From the NCBI RefSeq assembly GCF_020544405.1, contig NZ_CP065410.1:2852001-2916000 (forward strand): DNA of 64,000 nt. The letters are read 5' to 3'. Both the position numbers and the translations under genes were made by a program. Numbering within the stretch: the stretch's first letter is position 1; each line of letters opens with the position of its first letter. Shown here piece after piece: positions 10,382 through 19,333 of the stretch. Source of the stretch: Pseudomonas sp. IAC-BECa141. Its GTDB lineage: Bacteria > Pseudomonadota > Gammaproteobacteria > Pseudomonadales > Pseudomonadaceae. Below the pieces are notes generated by a model. It did no database searches, was not told the DNA's origin, and saw only the letters and a program-made list of their open reading frames with translations.

Positions 10382-12180
10382 AGGCGCTCTCCATCCAAGG
10401 GTGGCAAAGGGGTTGCGGCCGTGAGGCTGACGAGCGCGCAATATGGGGGCAGTTGCCCCTCATCCGTCAGACCTGCGGTAGCGGGCTGGCGGAACAGCCA
10501 CACCGGTTCGGTCTGTGGAAGGTTGACCACTGGCGTGTCGCCGAGGTTCAGGTCGATTCGCAGCTCGCTGCCATCGCCCAGCCGCCAGCGTGCGCTGACG
10601 GCGCCGCGGCCCAGTACGTGGGCGCCGAGCGCCTGCGTACCGGGCAAATGCGCAATGATGTGCTGGTGGCGCAACTGCAACAGTTGCCGATACAGCGCCA
10701 GTGTCGCCTGCTGTGCCGGCGTACCGCTGCCGGTCAGGCGCGGTTGCGAGGCATGGAAAGTCTGCGCGGCGTTGGGATCGGGAATCTGCTCCCGTCGCTG
10801 TGGGTCGGCGAAGGCGCTGAACGCTGCAAATTCGTTGCGTCGGCCTTCGCGCACGAGCTTGGCCAATTCGCCGTGATGGCTGGTGAAGAACAGGAACGGT
10901 TGTTCGGCAGCGTATTCGTCGCCCATGAACATCAGCGGAATCATCGGCGATAGCAGCAACAGCACCGTGGCGGCTTGAAGCGCGCGCGGGTCGGCCAATT
11001 GATGCAGGCGTTCGCCAAAGGCGCGGTTGCCGATCTGGTCATGGTTCTGCAGGAACAGCACGAACGCGGTGGAGGGCAGATGCTCGCTGGGCTCGCCACG
11101 GGGCGTGCCATGTCGGGTGGTATGCCCCTGAAACACGAAGCCCTGGCTCAGGCAGCGGGCCAGTTGTTCGGTGGGTTGCTCGGCGTAGTCGGCGTAATAG
11201 GCGTCGGTCTCGCCGGTCAGCAGCACATGCAAAGCGTTGTGGCCGTCATCGTTCCACTGAGCATCGTAGGCGTCTTCCAGCAGGCTGGCCTGATTGTGTT
11301 CATTCTCCACGGTCAGCCAGACGTGGCGGGTCGGGTCGATCTGCTGACGTACGCGTCGGGCGAGTTCCTGGAGGAAATCCGGGTCCTCGATGGCGTGCAC
11401 CGCGTCCAGGCGCAGGCCGTCGAAACGGTATTCCAGCAGCCACATCAATGCGTTTTCGATGAAGAAGTCCCGCACTTCGCGACGACGAAAATCGATGGCC
11501 GCGCCCCACGGCGTATGTTTGTCTTCGCGAAAAAAGCCTTTGGCGTAGCGATGCAGATAATTGCCGTCGGGACCGAAATGGTTGTAAACCACGTCGAGAA
11601 TCACCGCCAGGCCATAACCGTGGGCGCTGTCGATCAGGTGTTTGAGTTGTTCCGGCGTGCCGTAACTCGCTTGCGGCGCGTAATGCAGCACACCGTCGTA
11701 GCCCCAGTTGCGATCACCGGGAAATTGCGCAATCGGCATCAGTTCAATGGCCGTGATGCCGAGCCCGGCCAGACGCGCCAGATGCTGCTCGACTTCGGCA
11801 AACCCGCCGAGTGCACCGACATGCAGTTCGTAGATCACCGCCTCATTCCACGGCCTGCCGTGCCAGGTGGTGTTGCGCCAGGAATAAAGATGAGGATCGA
11901 CCACCACGCTGTGACAGTCGAGGTCTCCGTCCTGCGCCCTGGAGGCGGGGTCGGGCACCTCCAGTTCGCCATCGATATTGAAACGGTAGCGGCTGCCGGC
12001 CGGGCAACGGCTCTTGATCACGAACCAGCCATCGCCTTGAGGCAGCATGGGCAGGGACTGACCGTCTTCCAGCTCGACGCTGACGTAAAACGCATCCGGC
12101 GCCCACAACGCGAACTGTGTGTGGTCGGCATCCAGCATGATCGCGCCGTGTGGCCAGCTTTCAGGTGTCCGTGACGCCAT
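10378..12180 (-). CDS. treZ: Maltooligosyltrehalose trehalohydrolase TreZ
   Basis: This 600-aa GH13 enzyme cleaves the alpha-1,4 bond next to the trehalosyl end made by TreY, freeing trehalose. An N-terminal immunoglobulin-like/CBM48 segment (about 10-100) leads into the barrel. GH13 regions are VILDVVYNHFGPDG (near 193), GLRLDAVHAIED (near 252), TVENEHN (near 290) and LQNHDQIGN (near 375). The ATG at 12180 (MASRTPESW) follows a strong GGGAGG ribosome site, 17 bases after glgA. The long frame that extends further upstream lies inside glgA and is an artefact. Trehalose here is probably an osmotic and desiccation protectant. Confidence 0.95.
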   Translation of the reverse strand: MASRTPESWPHGAIMLDADHTQFALWAPDAFYVSVELEDGQSLPMLPQGDGWFVIKSRCPAGSRYRFNIDGELEVPDPASRAQDGDLDCHSVVVDPHLYSWRNTTWHGRPWNEAVIYELHVGALGGFAEVEQHLARLAGLGITAIELMPIAQFPGDRNWGYDGVLHYAPQASYGTPEQLKHLIDSAHGYGLAVILDVVYNHFGPDGNYLHRYAKGFFREDKHTPWGAAIDFRRREVRDFFIENALMWLLEYRFDGLRLDAVHAIEDPDFLQELARRVRQQIDPTRHVWLTVENEHNQASLLEDAYDAQWNDDGHNALHVLLTGETDAYYADYAEQPTEQLARCLSQGFVFQGHTTRHGTPRGEPSEHLPSTAFVLFLQNHDQIGNRAFGERLHQLADPRALQAATVLLLLSPMIPLMFMGDEYAAEQPFLFFTSHHGELAKLVREGRRNEFAAFSAFADPQRREQIPDPNAAQTFHASQPRLTGSGTPAQQATLALYRQLLQLRHQHIIAHLPGTQALGAHVLGRGAVSARWRLGDGSELRIDLNLGDTPVVNLPQTEPVWLFRQPATAGLTDEGQLPPYCALVSLTAATPLPPLDGERL

Positions 12181-12197
12181 CGTTGAAACCTCCCTGG

Positions 12198-13784
12198 TTA
12201 TTTGTGGTGCGTTTTGCCCAGTGCCTTGGCCACCAGTTGTTCGTAGAGTTCGGCGTAGGGTTCGACGGCTTTGCACCAGTTGAACGGCGCGGCCATCGCC
12301 CGGCAGCGCATCGCGTGCAGCAGTTCCGGGAAAGCAAACACCTTGAACGCGCGGCTCAGGGCTTCGCGGTAGCTGTCCGGTGTCGATTCGTTGAAGAGGA
12401 AACCGGTGACGCCGTTTTCGATGGTGTCGGCCAGCCCGCCGGTATTGCGTGCCACCGGCAGCGAGCCGAAACGCTGGGCGTACATCTGGCTCAGGCCGCA
12501 AGGCTCGTAACGCGATGGCATCAGCAGGAAATCGCTGCCGGCAAACATGCGCCGGGCGTCGGTTTCATTGAAGCCGATGCGCACGCCGATCTGGCCGGGG
12601 AAACGCAGCGCCAGCTCGCGCATGGCCTGTTCTTCTTCCGGTTCGCCACGACCGATGATCGCGATCTGGCCACCATTCTGGACGATGTATTCCGACACCG
12701 CTTCGGTCAGGTCCAGGCCTTTTTGATAGACCAGACGCGAAACCACGGCAAACAGCGGGCCTTCGGAGTCATGCAGACCGAACAGTTCGCGCACGTGGGC
12801 GGCGTTGATTGCCTTGCCTTCCCAGTCGCCGATGGCGAACGGCGCGAACAGGTGCGGATCGGTGGCGGCGTCCCAGCTTTCATCGATGCCGTTGGGGATG
12901 CCGCTGAGCAAACCTTGCTGGGTCTTGGCGGCGAGAAAGCCGTCCAGACCACAGCCGAAATCCGGGGTGGTGATTTCTTGCGCATAGGTGGCGCTGACCG
13001 TGGTGATGTGGCTCGAATAGGCCATGCCGGCCTTGAGGAACGACATCTTGCCGTAGAACTCCATGCCTTCCTGTTGCAGGGCATGGGCAGGAATCCCGAG
13101 TTCCGGGCACGAGCCCAGGCTGGTCACGCCTTGATAGGCGAGATTGTGAATAGTGAACAGAGTCGGCGTGCGCTGCCCGCGCCAGTGCATGTAGGCAGGC
13201 GCCAGCCCGGCCGGCCAGTCGTGGGCGTGCACCAGATCCGGGCACCAGTGGATTTGGGCGAGGTTGGCGGCGATGTCGGCAGCTGCCAGGCCCAGACGGG
13301 CGAAGCGAATGTGGTTGTCCGGCCAGTCGCGACCGTTGTTGGCGCCATAAGGGCCGCCGTCACGGGCATAGAGTTCAGGGCAGATCAGCACATAAATCAC
13401 CAGACCATCGGGCATGTCCATGCGCCCGATCTTGCAGGGCGGCAGTGCGGCGTGGCCACCCAGTTCGCCGATGATATGGATCGGATTCTCGCTGTTCATC
13501 ACTTGCGGGTAACCGGGGATCAACACCCGGACGTCATGCAGATGCGCCATGGCGCGGGGCAGGGCGGCAGAAACGTCTCCCAGACCACCGGTCTTCACCA
13601 GATCGGCGATTTCCGAGGTCACGAACAACACTTTCTTCTTGTTGGGGTTCTGACTGGCCACTGGCGTCAGTGTCTTGGTGCCCGGGACGTTGATCGACCG
13701 GCTGCCGGGAACGCTTACGGTGCTCGATTCACCCATCGGCTGATGAGCCCGTTCTCCCTGAATTTCCAATGCCGCACTGATCAT
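12198..13784 (-). CDS. glgA: Glycogen synthase GlgA (GT5)
   Basis: This 528-aa GT5 enzyme elongates alpha-1,4-glucan from a nucleotide-activated glucose. The donor-site loop KTGGLGDVSAALPRA starts at Lys64. The C-terminal Rossmann domain carries the motif MPSRYEPCGLSQMYAQRFG, followed by NTGGLADTI. About 50 extra residues precede the core, a low-complexity extension not needed for the fold. The start MISAALEIQ at 13784 has GGGAG nine bases upstream. It is the first gene of the glucan/trehalose operon, and its promoter should lie in the 13785-14420 interval. No glgC was seen in the window. Confidence 0.94.
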   Translation of the reverse strand: MISAALEIQGERAHQPMGESSTVSVPGSRSINVPGTKTLTPVASQNPNKKKVLFVTSEIADLVKTGGLGDVSAALPRAMAHLHDVRVLIPGYPQVMNSENPIHIIGELGGHAALPPCKIGRMDMPDGLVIYVLICPELYARDGGPYGANNGRDWPDNHIRFARLGLAAADIAANLAQIHWCPDLVHAHDWPAGLAPAYMHWRGQRTPTLFTIHNLAYQGVTSLGSCPELGIPAHALQQEGMEFYGKMSFLKAGMAYSSHITTVSATYAQEITTPDFGCGLDGFLAAKTQQGLLSGIPNGIDESWDAATDPHLFAPFAIGDWEGKAINAAHVRELFGLHDSEGPLFAVVSRLVYQKGLDLTEAVSEYIVQNGGQIAIIGRGEPEEEQAMRELALRFPGQIGVRIGFNETDARRMFAGSDFLLMPSRYEPCGLSQMYAQRFGSLPVARNTGGLADTIENGVTGFLFNESTPDSYREALSRAFKVFAFPELLHAMRCRAMAAPFNWCKAVEPYAELYEQLVAKALGKTHHK

Positions 13785-14420
13785 ATGAATCTCCCGTTTT
13801 GTTTGATCTGATTCTTGTCTTGAACAAGCGATGTCCATGGCCAAGTCCTGTGGCCGGGCGCAAACGCGCCACGCATCGGTGAGCAAACGCTACCCAACAC
13901 GCGCAAGCAGAATGGGTGAAGAGGCCGTTGCAAGGAACGAACCAAACGCTTTGGCCCAGTTGTTCAGATGACCCGGTGCGATCAGCAAAAGTTTCGATTA
14001 ATTTTCGGCTTTGTGACCGCTCGGTTTAGCTCCGCGAAAACCAGTCTAGGTCAGATCCTAGAGCGGGCCAGGGCAATCGGATGAATTGTTCGACAATCGG
14101 TGGGAAGACCTCGAATCTTGCGGGCTGCACGGTGTAACGCACCGACGAAGTGCATGTTTGCCCGTACGAGTGGATCACAACAGTGACTTGTTGGTCGCGA
14201 TTTAGAGCGCTTCGTGTGGGCGGCTGCACTGTTGCGGTGCGCAGTTTGTTGCCGTGTAGTTCATTTTTCAGAGACGCATCCTACAAGAAGCCTAGAAGTA
14301 TCTGACTGCGCCTGAGCGCGAAGCCCAGCAAAGTCCTGTGTTTGGATATCACCAGGACCTGTGAATGTTTATCGTCGCTCACTCAGTCACCATCAGGTTC
14401 GTCACCGGGGTGGCGCGCCC
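13785..14420. other. Intergenic region between glgA and the effector gene
   Basis: About 640 bases separate the divergent glgA operon and the VasX-like effector. Both promoters should lie here, but no convincing -35/-10 pair, operator or structured RNA could be assigned by eye. Open frames of up to 67 codons occur on the minus strand (14026-14229) but lack a ribosome site and any recognisable sequence. The part nearest the effector is moderately AT-richer than the surrounding genes. Confidence 0.5.
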
Positions 14421-16793
14421 ATGACCCATCCCGCCATCCTCGACGCTGCCGCCGCCTCGAAAGCCCCCATCGTTGCGCCCGCTGCCTGCCCGCTGGAACA
14501 AACCCATGTGCAACTGCTGCCGTTGAGCTACGGCCTGGTGGAAAGAGCGGTCGATCCGGGCGCCGAATTGAAATTGCCGTACACCTTGACCGCGCGCCCG
14601 CTGGGCATCCGTCGGCTGCGCGATGGCTGGCTGTACATCATCGACAGCCTCAGCGGCGAGTTGTACGAATACCGAATGCTTGACGGTATCGTCACGGCGC
14701 TGCTGCATCAGGGCAAACAGGTCAGCGAGGATCAGCGCGCAGCGATTGAAGAGCGTCCGGCGCTGATCTTTCCCCGGCAAAGTACGTTGTACGTGACCTT
14801 TGCCGAGGTGCAGTGGACGGCAAGCAAATGCCATCAGGTGCTGGACAGCCGCGAAGAGCGCAACCATTTCATGCAGGCGGTCGATCTTGCACCGGTGGAT
14901 TGCCTGACCGGTGGCGAGCATTTACTCACGGTCGAGCAGACCCGGCAGTGGTTGGCGGAAGTGGCGGCAGGGGCCGGGCCGGTTGCCGATGCGGACGCGA
15001 CGCGGATGCCCACCGTGCAGGTCAGCGACGCCCCCGAGCACGAGCGCGAACCTTATCTGTGGGAGCAACCCCGGCGTTTTCGCCCAGCACACATCGGCGA
15101 ATTCCTCGGCCGGGTGCGCGGGCCCTATCAGGACGACACGCTGTTTCTGCTGGTCAACGACGATCTGGGCGTGATGCGTGACCTGGCCGAGTATCAGGAC
15201 ACCGTGGTCGGCTGGGTCGATGAGTGGAGCAATACCGGCAACAACGCGCGCGATTATCTGCTCGCCAGTTACATCGAGTCGCTGAGCCAACTGAGCGGCG
15301 CCGATGTCGACGGATTGGCCAAGGCCAGCGAACAGCCGCAGGCCAAAGCCCTGTTTGCTGATCTGGAGCAGTTGCCCGAGCCGGATCGCGAAAATACGCG
15401 CAAGGCGTTGCTCGATTACCTGAACAAGGGTGGGGAGGTCCAGGCCGATGGGCCGGCGCCGCCCGAACTGCAAAAACTGCGCGCCCAGGGTTTTGATGAC
15501 GGCATGGGACAGAATCGTCTGGCCCCTACGGCTGAGGTGGATCGGCGTTTTTATACCCGCCAGTACTTCGAAGCCGTCGCCCCCGAGGAATTTGTCGAAC
15601 AGCATCTGGAGACGCTGATCCGCCTCGGCAAGGATCAGGATCGGCGCATCAAGGACGTGCTCGACGGCCCGCTGCTCAGCGGTAAACGCGGGATCAACGA
15701 CCTGATCGACCGCCCGGCGATGGACGAGCGACTGAACCTGCTGCGTGACGACCTCGGTCGCTGGAACCGCCTGCTCGAACGCATCACCGCCGACCGCACG
15801 CAACTGCTGGTCGCCGGACGCTTCCATCGTTCGGCCTGGTACTACGACGCGCAAGTGGCGGCGCAACTCCATCAAGCCCTCAGCGCCGAATACGCGTGCC
15901 TCAAGGACCTGTGCCGCAGCGATGAAGCGAGCGAAAAAGTGCTCGGTTATCTGGAGGAACACCCGGAACTGACCCGAACCGTCTTCTACACCTTGCCGCT
16001 GCGCCTGCAATCGGAGCAGAGCGGGCAATACTCGACGCTGTTCAACGCGCTCATGGCCACGTTCAACAACCTGCCGGACTGGCTGGCCAGACTGAAAAAG
16101 ATCGAACAGCCGCAACTGCCGGCCCTCGACGACATGCCCGAACACACCCGCGTCGTCGCGGCGGCGGTGCAGGACACCTACAGCCCGGCACTGAACCTGG
16201 GCCTGAACCGTGTGCTGGAAGGCTTCGACCTGTCGGGCGAGAAAATCCCCGACCTCGACGAACTGTTCCAGCGCCTGCCCAAAGCACTGCGCCTGCGCCT
16301 GTTCGATGCGGCGAAAACCAGCGGCGTGACCTTCACCGTCGCCAGCCCGGCTGAGCAGTCCGCGCTGCAAACGGCGATCAAGGAACTACTGCGCGAACGC
16401 GAATACCTCAAGACCCTCAACCGCGAACGCAACCAGATCACCCACAACAAGAATCGCCAAGGACACAAAACCCCAAGGGCGATGGAGTTGCAGGAAGAAA
16501 TTGTGCGGGTGCGGGCTCAATTGACGCAGATCGAAGGGCGATTGGCGGCAGCGTTAAGCCCGATTGAAGAACTGCCGGATCGCTCGGCCCGGTTGTACGG
16601 CGCGACGCCTGCAAGAGCAGGGGTGACGGTGGTGTTTCCGCCGGCGCAGCAGCAGGAACTGCGCGGGTTGTTGGGGAATATTCGGATGGGGTTGGGTGGG
16701 GTGTCGGCGGGGAGTCTGGTGAAGACGGAAGGGATGGGGTTGGTGGTGGTTTTGGTGCAGGTGGTGAATTTGGTGGGGCAGCAAAGGAGCTGA
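14421..16793 (+). CDS. VasX-like T6SS effector, N-terminal part (frameshifted)
   Basis: These are 790 codons of a VasX-type type VI secretion effector, a colicin-like membrane-acting toxin family. The VasX N-terminal domain is seen in CPLEQTHVQLLPLSYGLVER and RPLGIRRLRDGWLYIID (about residues 20-75). A long helical middle region follows, with basic, coiled-coil-like repeats near 650-700. The frame ends prematurely after GLVVVLVQVVNLVGQQRS. The next frame continues the protein (AAKELKQQSKNE...), so a single G appears to be missing around 16775-16778. Repaired, the product would be about 1187 aa, similar to VasX. ATG 14421 (MTHPAILD) matches family starts; an in-frame ATG at 14361 is possible. 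No vgrG is adjacent. Confidence 0.82.
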   Translation: MTHPAILDAAAASKAPIVAPAACPLEQTHVQLLPLSYGLVERAVDPGAELKLPYTLTARPLGIRRLRDGWLYIIDSLSGELYEYRMLDGIVTALLHQGKQVSEDQRAAIEERPALIFPRQSTLYVTFAEVQWTASKCHQVLDSREERNHFMQAVDLAPVDCLTGGEHLLTVEQTRQWLAEVAAGAGPVADADATRMPTVQVSDAPEHEREPYLWEQPRRFRPAHIGEFLGRVRGPYQDDTLFLLVNDDLGVMRDLAEYQDTVVGWVDEWSNTGNNARDYLLASYIESLSQLSGADVDGLAKASEQPQAKALFADLEQLPEPDRENTRKALLDYLNKGGEVQADGPAPPELQKLRAQGFDDGMGQNRLAPTAEVDRRFYTRQYFEAVAPEEFVEQHLETLIRLGKDQDRRIKDVLDGPLLSGKRGINDLIDRPAMDERLNLLRDDLGRWNRLLERITADRTQLLVAGRFHRSAWYYDAQVAAQLHQALSAEYACLKDLCRSDEASEKVLGYLEEHPELTRTVFYTLPLRLQSEQSGQYSTLFNALMATFNNLPDWLARLKKIEQPQLPALDDMPEHTRVVAAAVQDTYSPALNLGLNRVLEGFDLSGEKIPDLDELFQRLPKALRLRLFDAAKTSGVTFTVASPAEQSALQTAIKELLREREYLKTLNRERNQITHNKNRQGHKTPRAMELQEEIVRVRAQLTQIEGRLAAALSPIEELPDRSARLYGATPARAGVTVVFPPAQQQELRGLLGNIRMGLGGVSAGSLVKTEGMGLVVVLVQVVNLVGQQRS
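16773..16781 (+). other. Apparent -1 frameshift site in the effector
   Basis: The upstream frame reads GTG GGG CAG and soon stops (TGA 16791-16793). The reading frame one base back reads GGG GCA GCA AAG GAG CTG, giving GAAKELKQQ and then an uninterrupted 400-codon tail. Adding one G to the four-G run 16775-16778 restores a continuous hydrophobic segment followed by a charged helix. It could be a true mutation, phase variation, a slippage site or an assembly error. The run is short for programmed slippage. Confidence 0.75.
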
Positions 16794-16831
16794 AACAGCA
16801 GTCCAAGAACGAAAGGAGTTGGGGGCCGGTT

Positions 16832-17983
16832 TTGAATGCCTTGATGGCCACTGGTGCTGCTGGGTTCACGGCGGCACAAAGTCTGGCTGATACGGCATTG
16901 AAAGCTCGGGGCACGGCGCTTGTTGCTGGGCTTCAGCATCATGCCTTGCAGCACGTGCATGTGCAGATGGGGAAATTACATATTGGGTTGGGAGGTTTTA
17001 CATACTTTCTAGGATTTTTAGCTTCGTTCTCCAACCTAAAGAATCAGCTTAAAAGTTGGCAGCAGGCAATTCGTAGTGGAAATGTTGCAGCCGAGAGAAG
17101 CGCGGCTTTAGCCACAATCGGTGCAACTGGTATGACAGCGGTTAACTCTTACGGGTTGGGTCATACAGTTCACGCTGGGTACAACGTGCTGGCTGCGGAA
17201 AACACTGCGGCACGAAGAGCTGCTTGGGCGGCAGCCGGCACACGCCTTTCTACCGTGTTTTTCCGCTTCAACTTGGCGGGCGCGTTATTCACAGTTTTGG
17301 AATTCAGCGGCACTTGGCTGTTCAACCGCTACAACCTTAGCGCCCACGACAAGTGGCTAAAGATCACGCCTTGGAGCCGGGACACGGAAATGCGCGGTGA
17401 TCACACACTGGATGACTATCAAAGCTATCTGGCCTTTCTGATCCACGCGCCTTATGCGCAACTTGGCCCAAATCCATACGACTCCTGGCTGAAAAAACTG
17501 TTGTTCAAAGCCAAACCCAGCGATATCCATCTGGTGCTGCCAAGACTGACGTTGAGTGATCTCTTGCCTCCTTGGGGAGGCAAACCGAAATATCGATTAG
17601 GTATTGGCGCGCACCGTATTTCCATTCCCTTGCATAGCCGAGGAGCGCCGCGAGAACGCAAGGACGTGATCAGCGATCAGATTTTAAGTAGCCTGCGCAT
17701 CGTCAACTCAACGCCCGAGGGACTGGTGCTTTGTCTTCACTACCCGGTGGATCCTGATTCGGAGTTCACTCCCGCGAAAGAAACGTTGGAACTGGCAGTT
17801 TGCATTCAAAAAATGGGTGACAAAGGCGAGTGGACGTCGCGGACTCGCGTCATACATCTAGACCCAAAGGGTGAAGGGCATTTCGCTGTTGTCACGGCTC
17901 AACTAGTCAAGGGGAACCCGCCCATGCTACTGGTTGAAACACAATTTCTGGAGCAGGCCGATCATGCTGAATTATCTCGATAA
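16832..17983 (+). CDS. VasX-like T6SS effector, C-terminal part (frameshifted)
   Basis: This is the continuation of the effector in the other frame, which is open from before 16778. It lacks a proper start of its own (the first codon here is TTG and the first ATG is at 16844), so it is best read as the second half of one gene. Two hydrophobic stretches are visible, around IGLGGFTYFLGFLASF and FFRFNLAGALFTVLEFSG, in keeping with a membrane-inserting toxin. A soluble C-terminal domain ends in FLEQADHAELSR. This last domain of about 70 residues is what recurs as the orphan 81-codon ORFs downstream. The stop overlaps the DUF6708 start by 20 bases. GC content drops noticeably in this part. Confidence 0.78.
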   Translation: MNALMATGAAGFTAAQSLADTALKARGTALVAGLQHHALQHVHVQMGKLHIGLGGFTYFLGFLASFSNLKNQLKSWQQAIRSGNVAAERSAALATIGATGMTAVNSYGLGHTVHAGYNVLAAENTAARRAAWAAAGTRLSTVFFRFNLAGALFTVLEFSGTWLFNRYNLSAHDKWLKITPWSRDTEMRGDHTLDDYQSYLAFLIHAPYAQLGPNPYDSWLKKLLFKAKPSDIHLVLPRLTLSDLLPPWGGKPKYRLGIGAHRISIPLHSRGAPRERKDVISDQILSSLRIVNSTPEGLVLCLHYPVDPDSEFTPAKETLELAVCIQKMGDKGEWTSRTRVIHLDPKGEGHFAVVTAQLVKGNPPMLLVETQFLEQADHAELSR

Positions 17984-19091
17984 GTTAGATATGCCGCCGC
18001 CTGAAAAGCCCAGAAGAGCAGGCGATATCGAGCCCTTCCCGAGCGGAAAAATTACCTCTCTCGCTCCACTGCCATTACCAACACTAATGCCACCTTACGG
18101 TCCGCATATTGGTGAGCTGAATGATGGGTACATGGACTTTGGATTAGGAACTCCTCAAGTTTTCATGTGGCAAGTGACTGTTGGATTGCCGTTCAGTGGG
18201 ATGTTCTTGGTCGCATTCTTATTTCCGCTTATTGGCGGTTTCATGTTCCTTTTATTTGGCATGGGCTGGGATGATATTTCTCACGCAATCAAGGGTATTT
18301 TCGATGAATCTTTTGGACTCGCTTTGTTAGGCGGCTTTTGGGCTCTTTCCATTTGTATTGGAGTCTGGCACCACAACCACAAAAAACGCGCCTCAATCAT
18401 CCCGACCCGCTTCAACCGCCAACGCCGCGAAGTCTGCTTCATGCCCGAGGGCGCCACCGAGCCAGTGTTCGTCCCCTGGGAATCCCTCTCCGCCTGGATC
18501 ATCGAAGCCCAGGGCGCCACCCAATACGGCATCCATCGCCAATACGGCATGGGCATCGGCTTCTACGAAGGCGAAACCCTCACCAGCCTCGAATTCCAAT
18601 GCGCCGGCCTGCCCCTCGCGATCAGCCATTGGGAAGCCATTCGCGGCTACATGGAATACGAGGTCAACGACCTCAAATCGATCCAGGATCTGCAAGACCT
18701 GCAAGGCCCCGACGACCCGCCTCACGAAGGCCTGCACACCTTCCGCAACGCCCGAGCGCGCATGCACCAGCAGATCCACGACGGTTCACGTTCTCGGCTG
18801 TCGGGTTTCTTCTGGTACCTCTATCACGTCATGACCTTGTGGACGATTCCCAACCACCTCGTCGAATGGGAAGTGCGGCGTCTCGAACGGATCGGCAAAC
18901 AGGCCCTGCCCGAGGCCATGCGCCAATGGTCGGAGCCTCTGCCGAAAGAGCAGTGGGCCAAACCGAGTGAAGAGTTGCTGCGGCTGAGCGAGCAGGTACG
19001 TCAACTGCAAAAGCGCCAGCCGCATCGGCCGATCACCGAGATCTTTGCCGAGGTGCAGCGCACGGCATCTACGGGTAAGCGCCGCGCATGA
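17964..19091 (+). CDS. DUF6708-type membrane protein, copy 1 (putative immunity)
   Basis: This 375-aa protein has an N-terminal motif EPFPSGKITSLAPLPLP and two predicted membrane segments (about residues 65-90 and 110-130). A cytoplasmic domain beginning WHHNHKKRASIIPTRFNRQR follows; the family is annotated as DUF6708 from memory. The start lies inside the effector's 3' end, so the pair is translationally coupled, as is typical of effector/immunity genes. A membrane-anchored immunity protein fits a membrane-acting VasX-like toxin, but this function is inferred. The C-terminal 240 residues are almost identical in copies 2 and 3; the membrane region is the most divergent. The C-terminus, PHRPITEIFAEVQRT, is charged and helical. 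Confidence 0.78.
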   Translation: MLNYLDKLDMPPPEKPRRAGDIEPFPSGKITSLAPLPLPTLMPPYGPHIGELNDGYMDFGLGTPQVFMWQVTVGLPFSGMFLVAFLFPLIGGFMFLLFGMGWDDISHAIKGIFDESFGLALLGGFWALSICIGVWHHNHKKRASIIPTRFNRQRREVCFMPEGATEPVFVPWESLSAWIIEAQGATQYGIHRQYGMGIGFYEGETLTSLEFQCAGLPLAISHWEAIRGYMEYEVNDLKSIQDLQDLQGPDDPPHEGLHTFRNARARMHQQIHDGSRSRLSGFFWYLYHVMTLWTIPNHLVEWEVRRLERIGKQALPEAMRQWSEPLPKEQWAKPSEELLRLSEQVRQLQKRQPHRPITEIFAEVQRTASTGKRRA

Positions 19092-19333
19092 ATTGTTTTC
19101 CCAAACAGCGAACGGGGGCCGAATTCACGCCAGCGAGGGAAACACTGGAGTTGGCCGTTTGTATTCAGAACTTGAACGACAAAGGTGAATGGACATCGCG
19201 CACCCGTGTCATTCATATCGACCCAAGGGGAGAAGGGCATTTTGCAGTGGTTGCTCCACAACTGGTCGAAGAGAAACCACCGGTTCTAATGGTTGAAACG
19301 CAGTTTCTGGAGCAGGCCGACCATGCTGAATAA
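19088..19333 (+). CDS. Orphan effector-tail fragment A
   Basis: This 81-codon ORF is homologous to the last 70 or so residues of the VasX-like effector. EFTPARETLELAVCIQ, DKGEWTSRTRVIH and VETQFLEQADHAE all match the effector tail. It begins MNCFPKQRTGA, which the full protein lacks, so the duplication boundary lies just before EFTPA. Its ATG overlaps the stop of DUF6708 copy 1 (ATGA) and its end overlaps the start of copy 2, making a coupled chain. It may be a non-toxic remnant carried with the immunity gene, an exchange cassette that can recombine onto the full effector, or a partner of the immunity protein. Confidence 0.7.
   Translation: MNCFPKQRTGAEFTPARETLELAVCIQNLNDKGEWTSRTRVIHIDPRGEGHFAVVAPQLVEEKPPVLMVETQFLEQADHAE

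Noticed and set aside
14026..14229. 67-codon minus-strand frame in the glgA-effector spacer.
   Set aside because: No ribosome site and no similarity to any known type of protein.
14922..16370. 482-codon minus-strand frame opposite the effector.
   Set aside because: The plus strand holds a clear VasX-type domain, and the antisense frame has repetitive Gln/Arg/Val composition typical of shadows.
16773..16793. Programmed -1 frameshift in the effector.
   Set aside because: A slip on GGG is possible, but the run is only four G and no slippery heptamer or following hairpin was found. A simple deletion is more likely.
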